Source: Gammaproteobacteria bacterium RBG_16_57_12
Lineage (GTDB): Bacteria; Pseudomonadota; Gammaproteobacteria; RBG-16-57-12
Length of the DNA: 10,466 bases
Direction of reading: 5' to 3'
Assembly: GCA_001801365.1 (NCBI GenBank)
Contig: MGXL01000137.1
Span: forward strand, 1-10,466
Shown here piece by piece: positions 1 to 7,418 of this stretch. A model generated the notes under the pieces. The model made no database searches and was not told the origin of the DNA. It was given only the letters and a program-made list of their open reading frames with translations. Position 1 is the stretch's first letter. Every line of letters begins with the position of its first letter. A program made the position numbers and the translations under genes.

Positions 1-62
1 GCAATTGTTTAACCTCCTCGTTCCAATTTACAACATTCATTACAACTGCAAGGATAACGATC

Positions 63-821
63 ATGAATAAAACCCGTTTATCGCTAATCGCTGCGTCAGT
101 CATACTGGCTTGCAATACGGCCATGGCCGGGGAGCATGGCCACGGTGCCGCCCACTGGACCTATTCCGGAGAGACCGGTCCCGAGCATTGGGGCGACATC
201 AACCCGACATGCAGCGCCGGCGTTCAGCAGTCACCGATCAACATCGATGCCAAATCCGCCCTCGAAGCGGGGCTGGACACCATCAAGTTCAACTACAAGT
301 CATCACCGCTGACCATCGTCAATAACGGCCACACCATCCAGGCCAACTATGCCCCGGGCAGCTCCATCACGGTCAAGGGCAAGACCTATGAACTGCTGCA
401 ATTCCACTTCCATGCCCCGAGCGAACATACCATCGACGCCAAGGCGCATGATATGGAGGTCCACCTGGTGCACAAGGCCGCCGATGGCGACCTGGCCGTG
501 GTAGGCGTGATGCTGGACCAGGGTCAGGCCAACGCCACGCTGGCGCCGATCTGGAAGGATATGCCCCATGAGGTCGCCACCAAGGAGATCAACGGCGCCA
601 CGATCAATGCCGCCGATCTGCTGCCCAAGAATCCCGAGAAGTATTATCACTACATGGGTTCTCTGACGACCCCCGGCTGCAATGAAGTGGTCAACTGGTA
701 TGTCATGAAGAGCGGCATCAGCGTGGCCCAGGACCAGGTGAAGGGCTTTGTCGATACCGTCGGCACCAACGCCCGCCCGGTACAGCCGCTGAATCGTCGC
801 TTTGTGCTCACGCACGAGTAA
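63..821 (+). CDS. Periplasmic alpha-class carbonic anhydrase
   Basis: Catalyses reversible hydration of CO2 to bicarbonate with a zinc cofactor, probably in the periplasm. The 252-residue protein starts with a Sec signal peptide (about residues 1-22, ending NTAMA before GEHGHG). The mature protein carries the alpha-CA signatures: QSPINI near 56-61, zinc-ligand histidines H115 and H117 in QFHFHAPSEH and H134 in MEVHLVH, a likely proton-shuttle H90 in NNGHT, and GSLTTPGC at 199-206. C50 and C206 sit where bacterial alpha-CAs form a disulfide, which fits an exported enzyme. The length is typical of the family. The start is supported by AAGGAT at 50-55, 7 nt before ATG. The mature N-terminus is short and His-rich (GEHGHG). 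C17 lies in a poor lipobox-like context (VILAC), so signal peptidase I cleavage is preferred. The gene is monocistronic, with a strong terminator just downstream. Confidence 0.96.
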   Translation: MNKTRLSLIAASVILACNTAMAGEHGHGAAHWTYSGETGPEHWGDINPTCSAGVQQSPINIDAKSALEAGLDTIKFNYKSSPLTIVNNGHTIQANYAPGSSITVKGKTYELLQFHFHAPSEHTIDAKAHDMEVHLVHKAADGDLAVVGVMLDQGQANATLAPIWKDMPHEVATKEINGATINAADLLPKNPEKYYHYMGSLTTPGCNEVVNWYVMKSGISVAQDQVKGFVDTVGTNARPVQPLNRRFVLTHE

Positions 822-843
822 CCGCGCTGCCAGGTAATACCCG

Positions 844-870
844 GAGCCGCGCCCTGCGCGGCTCTTTTTT
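844..870 (+). terminator. Rho-independent terminator of the carbonic anhydrase gene
   Basis: A perfect 9-bp stem (GAGCCGCGC at 844-852, GCGCGGCTC at 856-864) closes a 3-nt loop and is followed by six T residues at 865-870. It begins 23 nt after the carbonic anhydrase stop codon, so it separates that transcript from the genes downstream. Confidence 0.93.
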
Positions 871-886
871 ATGCCGATTTTCAGAG

Positions 887-915
887 TTGTCACCGGCCGA
901 CGACAGGCGCATGAT
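887..915 (+). promoter_or_regulatory. Candidate sigma70 promoter for the 70-aa gene
   Basis: TTGTCA at 887-892 (5 of 6 to the -35 consensus) lies 17 bp before CATGAT at 910-915 (4 of 6 to the -10 consensus). It falls between the carbonic anhydrase terminator and the ATG at 961, which is where a new transcription unit would have to start. It is a motif match only. Confidence 0.35.
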
Positions 916-960
916 TGATGTTGTTCAGATAGCTTTTCTGTCAGCCAGAGAGATTTTAGT

Positions 961-1173
961 ATGTATTTGAAACACAAACCCAGCGGTGATCTGGTCGAGG
1001 TCATCAACATCGATCAACTGATCGATCCCTGTCTGCCGGCCATCTCCGGGCGCTTTCATGCCGGTGAGGAATTGCAGGACACCACGACATTCGCCAAACG
1101 CGATCTGTGCTTTCCCTCCCAGGAAGCCTTGCCGCGCTGCTGGACCGACAGTCACTATCGCGAGAAAAAGTAA
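961..1173 (+). CDS. Small conserved gammaproteobacterial protein, function unknown
   Basis: A 70-residue, cysteine-containing soluble protein with no signal peptide or membrane segment. Its pattern (MYLKHKPSGDLVEV at the start, then GRFHAGEELQD, then LCFPSQEALPRCW and a basic tail) matches, from memory, a small family widespread in gammaproteobacteria. That family is sometimes labelled acetyltransferase, although 70 residues cannot hold a GNAT fold; I would not transfer the name. The purine-rich AGAGAG at about 947-952 is a weak ribosome-binding site 8 nt before ATG. The gene ends 73 bp before uvrD on the same strand. The two may be partly co-transcribed, although a weak hairpin lies between them and uvrD seems to have its own -10 element. 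Confidence 0.75.
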   Translation: MYLKHKPSGDLVEVINIDQLIDPCLPAISGRFHAGEELQDTTTFAKRDLCFPSQEALPRCWTDSHYREKK

Positions 1174-1196
1174 CCGCTGCCCCGGCAGGGTTGTTT
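1172..1196 (+). terminator. Possible weak terminator or attenuator hairpin before uvrD
   Basis: AACC-G-CTGCC at 1172-1181 pairs with GGCAGGGTT at 1184-1192, with one bulged G and a tight GC-rich loop. It is followed by a poor T-run (GTTT). It begins inside the stop codon of the 70-aa gene. The short, interrupted T-tract means termination would be partial at best. Confidence 0.35.
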
Positions 1197-1231
1197 ACTG
1201 TGTACCGCGGGTATCAGCCAGGACGGCATTT

Positions 1232-1240
1232 TGTTAAAAT
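1232..1240 (+). promoter_or_regulatory. Extended -10 element 6 nt upstream of the uvrD ATG
   Basis: TGT-TAAAAT gives a TGn extension plus a hexamer matching TATAAT at 5 of 6 positions (1235-1240). No good -35 hexamer is placed 16-18 bp upstream, which fits an extended -10 promoter. Initiation about 7 nt downstream would fall on the A of the uvrD ATG at 1247, predicting a leaderless or nearly leaderless transcript. In agreement, no Shine-Dalgarno sequence lies at normal spacing before that ATG. Confidence 0.4.
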
Positions 1241-1246
1241 TCGATT

Positions 1247-3406
1247 ATGGACGTCTCCCACCTTCTCGATCACCTCAATGATGCTCAACGTGATGCAGTC
1301 AGCGCCCCGGCAGGCAATCTCCTGGTACTGGCCGGCGCCGGTAGCGGCAAGACCCGGGTGCTGGTACATCGCATCGCCTGGCTGATCCAGGTCGAAGGCA
1401 TATCGCCTTTCGGTATCCTGGCGGTAACCTTCACCAACAAGGCCGCAGGCGAGATGCGCGGGCGCATCGAGCAACTGCTCGGCATACCCGCCAAGGGGAT
1501 GTGGGTGGGCACCTTTCACGGCATCGCCCACCGCCTGTTGCGCAGCCACTGGCGCGAGGCCGGCCTGCCGCAGGCCTTTCAGATCCTGGACGGCGAGGAC
1601 CAGCACCGCGCCATCAAACGCATCATCAAGGAACTGGGGCTGGACGATACCCGCTGGCAACCGCGGCAGGTCCAGTGGTATATCAATGCGCGCAAGGACG
1701 AAGGGCAGCGCCCCCGGCATCTGGAGCATCACGGTGATCCCTACCAGAAGCAGCTGATTGCCATCTATCAGGCTTATGAGGACATGTGTCAGCGCACCGG
1801 CCAGGTGGATTTCAACGAGCTGTTGTTGCGCGCGCATGAGCTGTGGCTGAAGCACCCCGAGATCCTGCAACATTACCGCCAGCGCTTCCGTCATTTGCTG
1901 GTGGATGAATTCCAGGACACCAACGCCATCCAGTACGCCTGGTTGCGACTGCTGGGGGGCGGTGACAATTGCCTGTTCATCGTCGGCGATGACGACCAGT
2001 CCATCTATGGTTGGCGCGGGGCGCGGATCGAGAATATCCATCACTTCACCCGCGACTATCCCGGCAGCCGCATCATCCGCTTGGAGCAAAACTATCGTTC
2101 CACCGGCAATATCCTGGCGGCGGCCAATGCCCTGATCGACCGTAACAGCGGCCGGCTCGGCAAGACCTTATGGTCCGAGGACAAACAGGGGGAGCCGCTG
2201 CGGGTTTACAGCGCCTTTAATGAACTGGACGAGGCGCGGTTTGTGGTGCAACGCATCCAGCACTGGGTGGAGCAGGGCGGCAAGCGCCGGGAGACGGCGA
2301 TCCTCTACCGCTCCAATGCCCAGTCCCGCGTGCTGGAAGAGGCGTTATTGCAGGCCGGCATGCCTTACCGTGTTTACGGCGGCCTGCGCTTTTTCGAGCG
2401 CGCCGAAATCAAGGATGCTTTAGCCTACCTGCGCCTGCTGGCCAACCGCCATGATGACGCCTCTTTCGAACGGGTGGTGAATACCCCGACCCGCGGCATA
2501 GGCCAGCGCAGCGTGGAGCTGGTGCGTGACCAGGCGCGGCAGCAGGGCGTTACACTGTGGCAGGCCGCTCAGGACATCCTGCAACAGGGCCAGCTGCCTG
2601 CCCGGGCCGGTCAGGCGCTGGCGGCCTTCATCAAACTGATCGACCAGATGGCCGAGGCAACCGGGGCGCTCCCCCTGCACGAACAGGTGGATCACATGCT
2701 CAGCGCCAGCACCCTGCTGACGCATTATCAACAGGAAAAAGGCGAAAGGGGCCGTGCCCGGGTGGAAAACCTGGAAGAACTGGTCACTGCGGCGCGCTAC
2801 TTCGAGCCGGATGAAACCGAGGAACTGGACAGACTATCCGCCTTTCTGGCACATGCCGCACTGGAGGCCGGGGATGGGCAGGCGGAAGCCGGCGAAGACT
2901 GTGTACAGTTGATGACCCTGCATTCCGCCAAGGGGCTGGAATTCCCGCTGGTATTTCTCTGCGGCCTGGAGGAGGGCCTGTTTCCCCATCAGATGTCTAT
3001 TGAGGAACCCGGCCGCCTGGAAGAGGAACGCCGCCTCTGTTATGTCGGCATCACCCGCGCCATGCGCGAGCTGTATATCACCCATGCCGAGACCCGCCGC
3101 CTGCACGGCAAGGAAACCTACCCACGCCCCTCACGATTTATCAGCGAGATCCCCACGGAACTGCTCCATGAAGTGCGGATACGCGGCACCGTCAGCCAAC
3201 CTATATTCCGGGGCAGCGCGGCTATCGAATATGCTCCGCCCGGCAGCGGGCTGCGCCTGGGCCAGCGGGTGGAGCACGCCAAATTCGGTGAGGGAGTGGT
3301 GCTGGGTCTGGAGGGCAGCGGTACCAGCGCCCGCATTCAGGTGAACTTCGCGAGGGGCGGCAACAAATGGCTGATGGTGGCCTACGCCAACTTGCAGCCG
3401 CTTTGA
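1247..3406 (+). CDS. uvrD: DNA helicase II (UvrD), superfamily 1A
   Basis: ATP-driven 3'-to-5' helicase that removes incised strands in nucleotide excision repair, unwinds DNA in methyl-directed mismatch repair and strips RecA filaments. The 719-residue length is close to the 720 of E. coli UvrD, and the sequence follows it throughout, from [11 protein letters not shown]. Helicase motifs are intact: Walker A GAGSGKT (30-36), TFTNKAA (61-67), DEFQDT (220-225), [13 protein letters not shown] (247-259), QNYRS (281-285), [11 protein letters not shown] (557-567) and YVGITRA (599-605). The C-terminal Tudor-like region ([15 protein letters not shown] from 671) is the part that contacts RNA polymerase in characterised homologues. 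The start matches the family N-terminus, though no clear ribosome-binding site precedes it. I see no correctly spaced LexA box upstream. The last 25 bp overlap the convergent c-di-GMP gene. Confidence 0.98.
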   Translation: MDVSHLLDHLNDAQRDAVSAPAGNLLVLAGAGSGKTRVLVHRIAWLIQVEGISPFGILAVTFTNKAAGEMRGRIEQLLGIPAKGMWVGTFHGIAHRLLRSHWREAGLPQAFQILDGEDQHRAIKRIIKELGLDDTRWQPRQVQWYINARKDEGQRPRHLEHHGDPYQKQLIAIYQAYEDMCQRTGQVDFNELLLRAHELWLKHPEILQHYRQRFRHLLVDEFQDTNAIQYAWLRLLGGGDNCLFIVGDDDQSIYGWRGARIENIHHFTRDYPGSRIIRLEQNYRSTGNILAAANALIDRNSGRLGKTLWSEDKQGEPLRVYSAFNELDEARFVVQRIQHWVEQGGKRRETAILYRSNAQSRVLEEALLQAGMPYRVYGGLRFFERAEIKDALAYLRLLANRHDDASFERVVNTPTRGIGQRSVELVRDQARQQGVTLWQAAQDILQQGQLPARAGQALAAFIKLIDQMAEATGALPLHEQVDHMLSASTLLTHYQQEKGERGRARVENLEELVTAARYFEPDETEELDRLSAFLAHAALEAGDGQAEAGEDCVQLMTLHSAKGLEFPLVFLCGLEEGLFPHQMSIEEPGRLEEERRLCYVGITRAMRELYITHAETRRLHGKETYPRPSRFISEIPTELLHEVRIRGTVSQPIFRGSAAIEYAPPGSGLRLGQRVEHAKFGEGVVLGLEGSGTSARIQVNFARGGNKWLMVAYANLQPL

Positions 3407-5727
3407 AGGAAATTGAACTGGCCCTGGCCCAGATCGGGCGTCGGCCGCCCCAGGTAATAACCCTGGGCATAATCCACGCCATGCTGCTCCAATAACCTGA
3501 GCGTCTGTTCGTCTTCCACCCCGCTGGCGATGGTTTCCAGGCCCAGGGTATGCGCCAGGCTGGTAATCGCCTTCACCAGGGCATGATCGATATCGTCATT
3601 GGCCAGGCGCCGGATAAAGACACCATCGATCTTGACCTTATCCACCTGCAACTGCTTGAGATAGGCAAAGGAAGAAAAGCCCGAGCCAAAATCGTCCAGG
3701 GCAAACTGGCAACCGAGCCTTTTCAATTTACGCACGAATTCGGTCACCACGGTGATATTGGTGATCGCGGCGGTTTCGGTGATCTCGAAGGTCAGCAGGA
3801 ACGGATCCAGGCCGGTACTGCGCAGGGCCTGCTCGATCACCGGCAACAGCCCTTCATCGCCAAAGGCGCGCCCTGACAGATTGATGGCAAAGCGGAATTG
3901 AGTGTGCAGGCGCTTGTTTTCCCGCGCCAGATGGTGGATGGCATGACGGACCGACCAGCGCTCCACGCTATGTATCAGGCCGAAGCGTTCGGCGGCGGGC
4001 AGGAAGCCGCGCGGCAGGATTTCGGAACCATCCTCGTGGGTCATGCGCAGCAGGGCTTCATAGCCATACACCTCGCCGGTGCGGAGCGAAATAATCGGCT
4101 GGAACACCAGGCTGAACCGGTCATTCTCCACGGCGTCCTTCACCCGGGCCGCCCAACCCATATCCTTGGCCATACCGTCCTCGCCGCCCAGGGCCGGATC
4201 ATACAACACCACCCGGTTACGCCCTTGTGACTTGGCCAGGTTACAGGCCAGATCGGCATGGGACATCACTTCTTCCCCCGAGTGGGCGTGATTGTCGATA
4301 ATCGCCACACCGATGCTACAACCGATGTTGTAGGCCTCGCCCTTTTCCACAAAGCGGTAGGATTCGATAGTGACGCGCAGTTTGTCGGCAACCTGCAGGG
4401 CCTTGTCGATATCGATATTGGAAAGCAGCAGGGTAAATTCATCCCCACCAAAACGCGCCAGCAGATCACCCTCGCGGATCTGCGAGGTGAACATGGCGGT
4501 CACTTCGATGAGCAGGCGATCGCCAGCGGCATGACCGAGCGTATCGTTGATGAACTTGAACTGGTCGAGATCGATGTAAAACAGCGCGCATTCCGCGCCG
4601 CTGCGCGATACCTGGGCCACCAGCCGGTCCAGCTCCATCTGGAAAAAGTTGCGGTTGTACAGGCCGGTGAGGGCATCATGCTGGGCCTGATAGTAGAGTT
4701 GCTGCTGATAAAGTTTCTGCTCGGTGATATCCCGGGCGGTGCCGCTGATATGTTGAATCTTCCCCGCCGCGTCAAAATAGGCCTTGCCATTGAAACTGAG
4801 AAAATGGTTTATCCCCTGGCGGTCGACGTGCACCGCTTCATAGTGCACCAGTTCATGGCCGGCCATCAGCTTGGCCAGTGCGCGGGCCCCTTCATCTTTA
4901 TATTCCGGAGACTGGTACTCACTGACATGATGCCCGAGCATGTCCTCGGGGGCATGGCCGTAGATCGATTTGGTCGCCGCGTTAAGATAGATCCAGCGGC
5001 CCTGGGCGTCCAGACTCCAGACCAGATCATGGGCGGTCTCGACCATTTCCTGGAAGCGGGTCTGCGCCTCCTGCAACATCGTCTCTTTATGTGCACGCCC
5101 GGCGATATCCGTCACCACACAGGTATACATCGGTTTGCCATTCAGCGTCATCTCGCTCACCCGCACCGTCACCGGTATGCGCCGCCCGGAACCCTGCACC
5201 CCTTCCAGGATATGTTCGCCACCGACGATGACGCATTGCCCATTGGACAGGGCGCCTGGCACAAACCGCGTAAAATTCTGGCCACGCGCCTCATGGGCTC
5301 GGCAGCCGAACAGTTTTTCCGCGGCGGGATTGAAGGTCTTGATAGTGCCGTCACGGGCGGTGACGATGATGCCGGCGGGCGCCATCTCCAGGATGGTATT
5401 GATGGGCAGTTCCGGTCTCCTTTCAGGACCGGTCAATAAAACACTGTCATCGGGCGCAAAAGGCCCGGTCGTCCGGGGTGACACCGTTACCTGTGGATTA
5501 TCCGGCATCTCCCGGTCTGCGCCGGAGGCTGTCGGGGTCCGGTGACCGCGCATGACAAACAGGGTCGCCGCGATGGATATCATGCCCACGACCAGCCATG
5601 CCAGAAAAATTTCACGGCCACCCGATCCGGTACGCCAGGCAAGATATAGCGCCAGCAGGGCGCTGCTCAGCAAGGGCGCCAGAATGCCCAGTGACAGTAA
5701 TTTATAACGCGGGTTCGGCATGGACAT
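3382..5727 (-). CDS. Membrane-anchored PAS-PAS-GGDEF-EAL cyclic-di-GMP enzyme
   Basis: Sensor enzyme predicted to make and/or degrade cyclic-di-GMP, the second messenger controlling biofilm formation and motility. The 781 residues show two hydrophobic segments (about 10-30 and 39-58) giving an inner-membrane anchor, a Pro-rich linker, PAS1 (about 111-210), PAS2 with PAC (about 222-338), GGDEF (about 345-505) and EAL (about 525-775). The GGDEF site is canonical (RFGGDEF, 425-431). An RxxD inhibitory site (R418-D421) sits five residues before it, predicting product feedback. EAL residues are also intact: E557 of EAL, N616, E648, D678-D679, K697, E738 and Q755. So it is potentially bifunctional. 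ASGVE at 734-738 replaces the commoner AEGVE, but the second, metal-binding Glu is kept. The ligand of the PAS domains cannot be read from sequence. The start is the first Met; Met3 is an alternative. Its 3' end overlaps uvrD on the opposite strand. Confidence 0.96.
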   Translation of the reverse strand: MSMPNPRYKLLSLGILAPLLSSALLALYLAWRTGSGGREIFLAWLVVGMISIAATLFVMRGHRTPTASGADREMPDNPQVTVSPRTTGPFAPDDSVLLTGPERRPELPINTILEMAPAGIIVTARDGTIKTFNPAAEKLFGCRAHEARGQNFTRFVPGALSNGQCVIVGGEHILEGVQGSGRRIPVTVRVSEMTLNGKPMYTCVVTDIAGRAHKETMLQEAQTRFQEMVETAHDLVWSLDAQGRWIYLNAATKSIYGHAPEDMLGHHVSEYQSPEYKDEGARALAKLMAGHELVHYEAVHVDRQGINHFLSFNGKAYFDAAGKIQHISGTARDITEQKLYQQQLYYQAQHDALTGLYNRNFFQMELDRLVAQVSRSGAECALFYIDLDQFKFINDTLGHAAGDRLLIEVTAMFTSQIREGDLLARFGGDEFTLLLSNIDIDKALQVADKLRVTIESYRFVEKGEAYNIGCSIGVAIIDNHAHSGEEVMSHADLACNLAKSQGRNRVVLYDPALGGEDGMAKDMGWAARVKDAVENDRFSLVFQPIISLRTGEVYGYEALLRMTHEDGSEILPRGFLPAAERFGLIHSVERWSVRHAIHHLARENKRLHTQFRFAINLSGRAFGDEGLLPVIEQALRSTGLDPFLLTFEITETAAITNITVVTEFVRKLKRLGCQFALDDFGSGFSSFAYLKQLQVDKVKIDGVFIRRLANDDIDHALVKAITSLAHTLGLETIASGVEDEQTLRLLEQHGVDYAQGYYLGRPTPDLGQGQFNFLQSGCKLA

Positions 5728-5804
5728 ACACTACCGGAGAACAACGGTGTGAATGATGTCGTCTCGGGGAAAACACTTTACCGGCCTGTACGGCGCGGCT
5801 CAGG

Positions 5805-5823
5805 TGGTAACTGACGTTTACCA
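5805..5823. repeat. Inverted repeat TGGTAA-N7-TTACCA, operator-like
   Basis: Two perfect 6-bp arms (5805-5810 and 5818-5823) are separated by 7 nt, with a 13-bp arm-centre spacing near one turn of the helix. It lies 78 bp upstream of the start of the leftward c-di-GMP enzyme gene. It is too short and T-tract-free to be a terminator. A dimeric regulator site is possible, but I cannot name a regulator, and arms of this size can arise by chance. Confidence 0.35.
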
Positions 5824-6069
5824 GGCTGCACAGACCCCGGAGTGAAGAGAGTACTGACATGCTGAGATGGTTCATCCATGTGTTATTGATTTTTTGCGCT
5901 CTTACCCCATCACTACAAGGGCGGCATAGCATAATACACCAGGCGACACGCCAGTCAATATGGTTATCCAGGTCACCTGCCGCAGGGCCGCCCCCCCGCA
6001 CCATGATCACCGTCAAAGGGAGCGTCAGGGCACTGACCTGTCGGATACACTTCCGGATATACAGAATCT

Positions 6070-6098
6070 TTGCTACAGACTGCCATATATTATATCTT
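6070..6098 (+). promoter_or_regulatory. Candidate promoter of the rightward TraF-like gene
   Basis: TTGCTA at 6070-6075 is followed, 17 bp later, by TATCTT at 6093-6098. Overlapping alternatives (TATATC at 6091, TATATT at 6086) sit in the same AT-rich patch. Initiation here would leave an untranslated leader of about 50 nt that contains the strong ribosome-binding site. Confidence 0.3.
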
Positions 6099-6141
6099 TA
6101 TTAACTTGGGCTATGGCCTTCAGAATAAACAATAACCGCGC

Positions 6142-6147
6142 AAGGAG
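6142..6147 (+). promoter_or_regulatory. Ribosome-binding site that fixes the start of the TraF-like gene
   Basis: AAGGAG lies 7 nt before the ATG at 6155, which is followed directly by a clean signal peptide. The open frame extends in-frame back to an ATG at 5960. The extra 65 residues are Arg/His/Pro-rich, unlike an exported protein, so 6155 is the start. Confidence 0.85.
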
Positions 6148-6154
6148 ATGTGTA

Positions 6155-7411
6155 ATGCGACGCCTTATGGTCACTGTCTGTATAATGGGTTCCACGGCAG
6201 TGTCTGCCGAGCCGGTCTACCACCCCTCCGGCCCCAATCTGACCTATGGTGCGGCCAGCGTCCCCCAGACCATTGTTTCCAGCATCGCCAATCCGGCCGC
6301 GGCCGCCGCGGCGCTGGGTGACCGGACCAGCCAGTTCCGCATTGGCGTGCTGACCTCGATCGGGGCTGGCTATGAAGTTGGCCAGGTGGATAATTTCACC
6401 GATGACCTGGACCATATCTCCAACCTGCTGGACGCCACTTATACCAGCGACGCCCAGGCTACCGCCGCTATCAGCACCATCAATGCGCTGCTGCCCAATA
6501 TCGCCCGGGATGGTCACCTGAAAATATTTATAGGCGGGCATATCCCGCTGATGCCCATCGTCATTGCCAATGAAACCCTCGGTGGCGCTCTGGTGTTCGA
6601 TGCCAACTTCAGCGTTATCGGCAAGGCCGCGGTGCTGGATGCACCCGTCGTGTTCAATGCGCTGGCACAGCAGCTCGAATCGGAAAGCTCCTTATTGATC
6701 CGAGGCGCCGGCATTACCGAGATCGGCCTGGGTTACAGCCGGCCATTGCAGAACCTGCCGACCGGGAAGCTCTTTGGCGGAATGCGGGCGAAGTACTACA
6801 ACGTGGAGCTCACCCATGGCCTGACGCGGCTCAGCGATACCAACGGGGATACGGAAGCCGCCATGGACACCAAGCTGGACGAGAATCTTCATGAGAGCAG
6901 CGGGATCGGCCTTGATCTGGGGGTGCTCCTGGTCAGTGACCATTACCGCCTGGGCGCCAGCCTGATCAATATCAATGAGCCGGATTTTGATTACACGCCT
7001 ATCGATCTGACCGGTTATACCCAGGCGTCGATACTCAACCAGGCTACACAGAACGCCACCTATAGCATGGAGCGGCAATTACGCCTGGAAGGCGGGCTGT
7101 ATTCGGACAACAAGCGCTGGGTGATCAATGCCACGCTGGATGCCAATGCGGTCAAGGATCCCTTCGGTGATGAATATCAATGGGCCACCCTCAGTCTGGC
7201 CTACGCCACGGAAAGCTGGTGGCTGCCCGGCGCGCGCGTGGGTTATCGCAGCAATCAGGCGGGCACCGGGCTGGACTACCTGGGCTTCGGCCTGACGCTG
7301 TTCAAGAGCCTGAATTTCGATCTTGCCTACAGCCTGGATGATGTGGTGATCGACGGTGAGAGCCAGCCGCGCAGCCTGATGGCCAACCTGGGGCTGGAGC
7401 TCAGCTTCTAG
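6155..7411 (+). CDS. Exported TraF-like (TraF_2 family) outer-membrane protein, copy 1
   Basis: Predicted beta-barrel-type envelope protein, 418 residues. A signal peptide (about 1-18, ending AVSA before EPVYHP) is followed by an asparagine-proline motif (SIANPAAA) near the start of the mature protein, as in FadL/OMPP1-like barrels. Many alternating hydrophobic strands follow, and the C-terminus is a terminal Phe (LGLELSF), the usual outer-membrane barrel end. The overall pattern is that of proteins databases call conjugal transfer protein TraF (TraF_2). They are not the thioredoxin-like TraF of F plasmid pili, and there are no conjugation genes here, so a role in conjugation should not be assumed. 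The 7419-8522 gene on the other strand is a paralogue: both share DDL-rich helix, DAQA, SSG-DLG and C-terminal blocks in the same order. The gene is preceded by a strong ribosome-binding site and a possible promoter. No terminator lies between the two. Confidence 0.8.
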   Translation: MRRLMVTVCIMGSTAVSAEPVYHPSGPNLTYGAASVPQTIVSSIANPAAAAAALGDRTSQFRIGVLTSIGAGYEVGQVDNFTDDLDHISNLLDATYTSDAQATAAISTINALLPNIARDGHLKIFIGGHIPLMPIVIANETLGGALVFDANFSVIGKAAVLDAPVVFNALAQQLESESSLLIRGAGITEIGLGYSRPLQNLPTGKLFGGMRAKYYNVELTHGLTRLSDTNGDTEAAMDTKLDENLHESSGIGLDLGVLLVSDHYRLGASLININEPDFDYTPIDLTGYTQASILNQATQNATYSMERQLRLEGGLYSDNKRWVINATLDANAVKDPFGDEYQWATLSLAYATESWWLPGARVGYRSNQAGTGLDYLGFGLTLFKSLNFDLAYSLDDVVIDGESQPRSLMANLGLELSF

Positions 7412-7418
7412 CAACGTA

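Larger units (their letters stand above)
5728..6154. other. Intergenic region between divergent genes, no convincing gene
   Basis: About 430 bp between the start of the c-di-GMP enzyme gene (leftward) and the TraF-like gene (rightward). It must carry both promoters. It contains a perfect inverted repeat (TGGTAA-N7-TTACCA), an AT-rich patch at about 6085-6102 and the Shine-Dalgarno of the TraF-like gene. Short open frames on both strands lack family resemblance. One (ATG at 5859) begins with a hydrophobic, signal-like stretch and then turns into low-quality Arg/Pro/Ser-rich sequence, so I do not annotate it. Confidence 0.6.

Noticed and set aside
105..117. Lipoprotein signal (VILAC, C17) in the carbonic anhydrase
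   Set aside because: The residue before the small one is Leu, atypical for a lipobox, and a good signal peptidase I site (AMA) follows five residues later.
1198..1217. Possible LexA (SOS) box CTGTGTACC...TATCAG before uvrD
   Set aside because: The CTG and CAG half-sites are separated by 14 nt rather than the 10 required, and inner bases do not match the AT-rich consensus.
1214..2089. 291-codon open frame antisense to uvrD
   Set aside because: It is a shadow of uvrD codons with low-quality composition and no recognisable motifs.
4258..5439. Long open frame (393 codons) on the + strand opposite the c-di-GMP gene
   Set aside because: It lies wholly antisense to a certain gene, has no family pattern or ribosome-binding site, and is explained by GC-rich codon usage on the other strand.
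5702..6016. 104-codon minus-strand ORF overlapping the 5' end of the c-di-GMP gene
   Set aside because: No signal, motif or ribosome-binding site is present, and it overlaps the start of a certain gene in another frame.
5859..6104. 81-codon + strand ORF with a hydrophobic signal-like start
   Set aside because: After about 22 residues the sequence becomes Arg/Ser/Pro-rich with no family resemblance, and the ribosome-binding site is poor. It could be a decayed fragment but is not supportable as a gene.
5960..6154. 65-residue N-terminal extension of TraF-like copy 1
   Set aside because: The internal ATG at 6155 has AAGGAG at ideal spacing and begins a signal peptide. The extension is Arg/His/Pro-rich and would prevent export.
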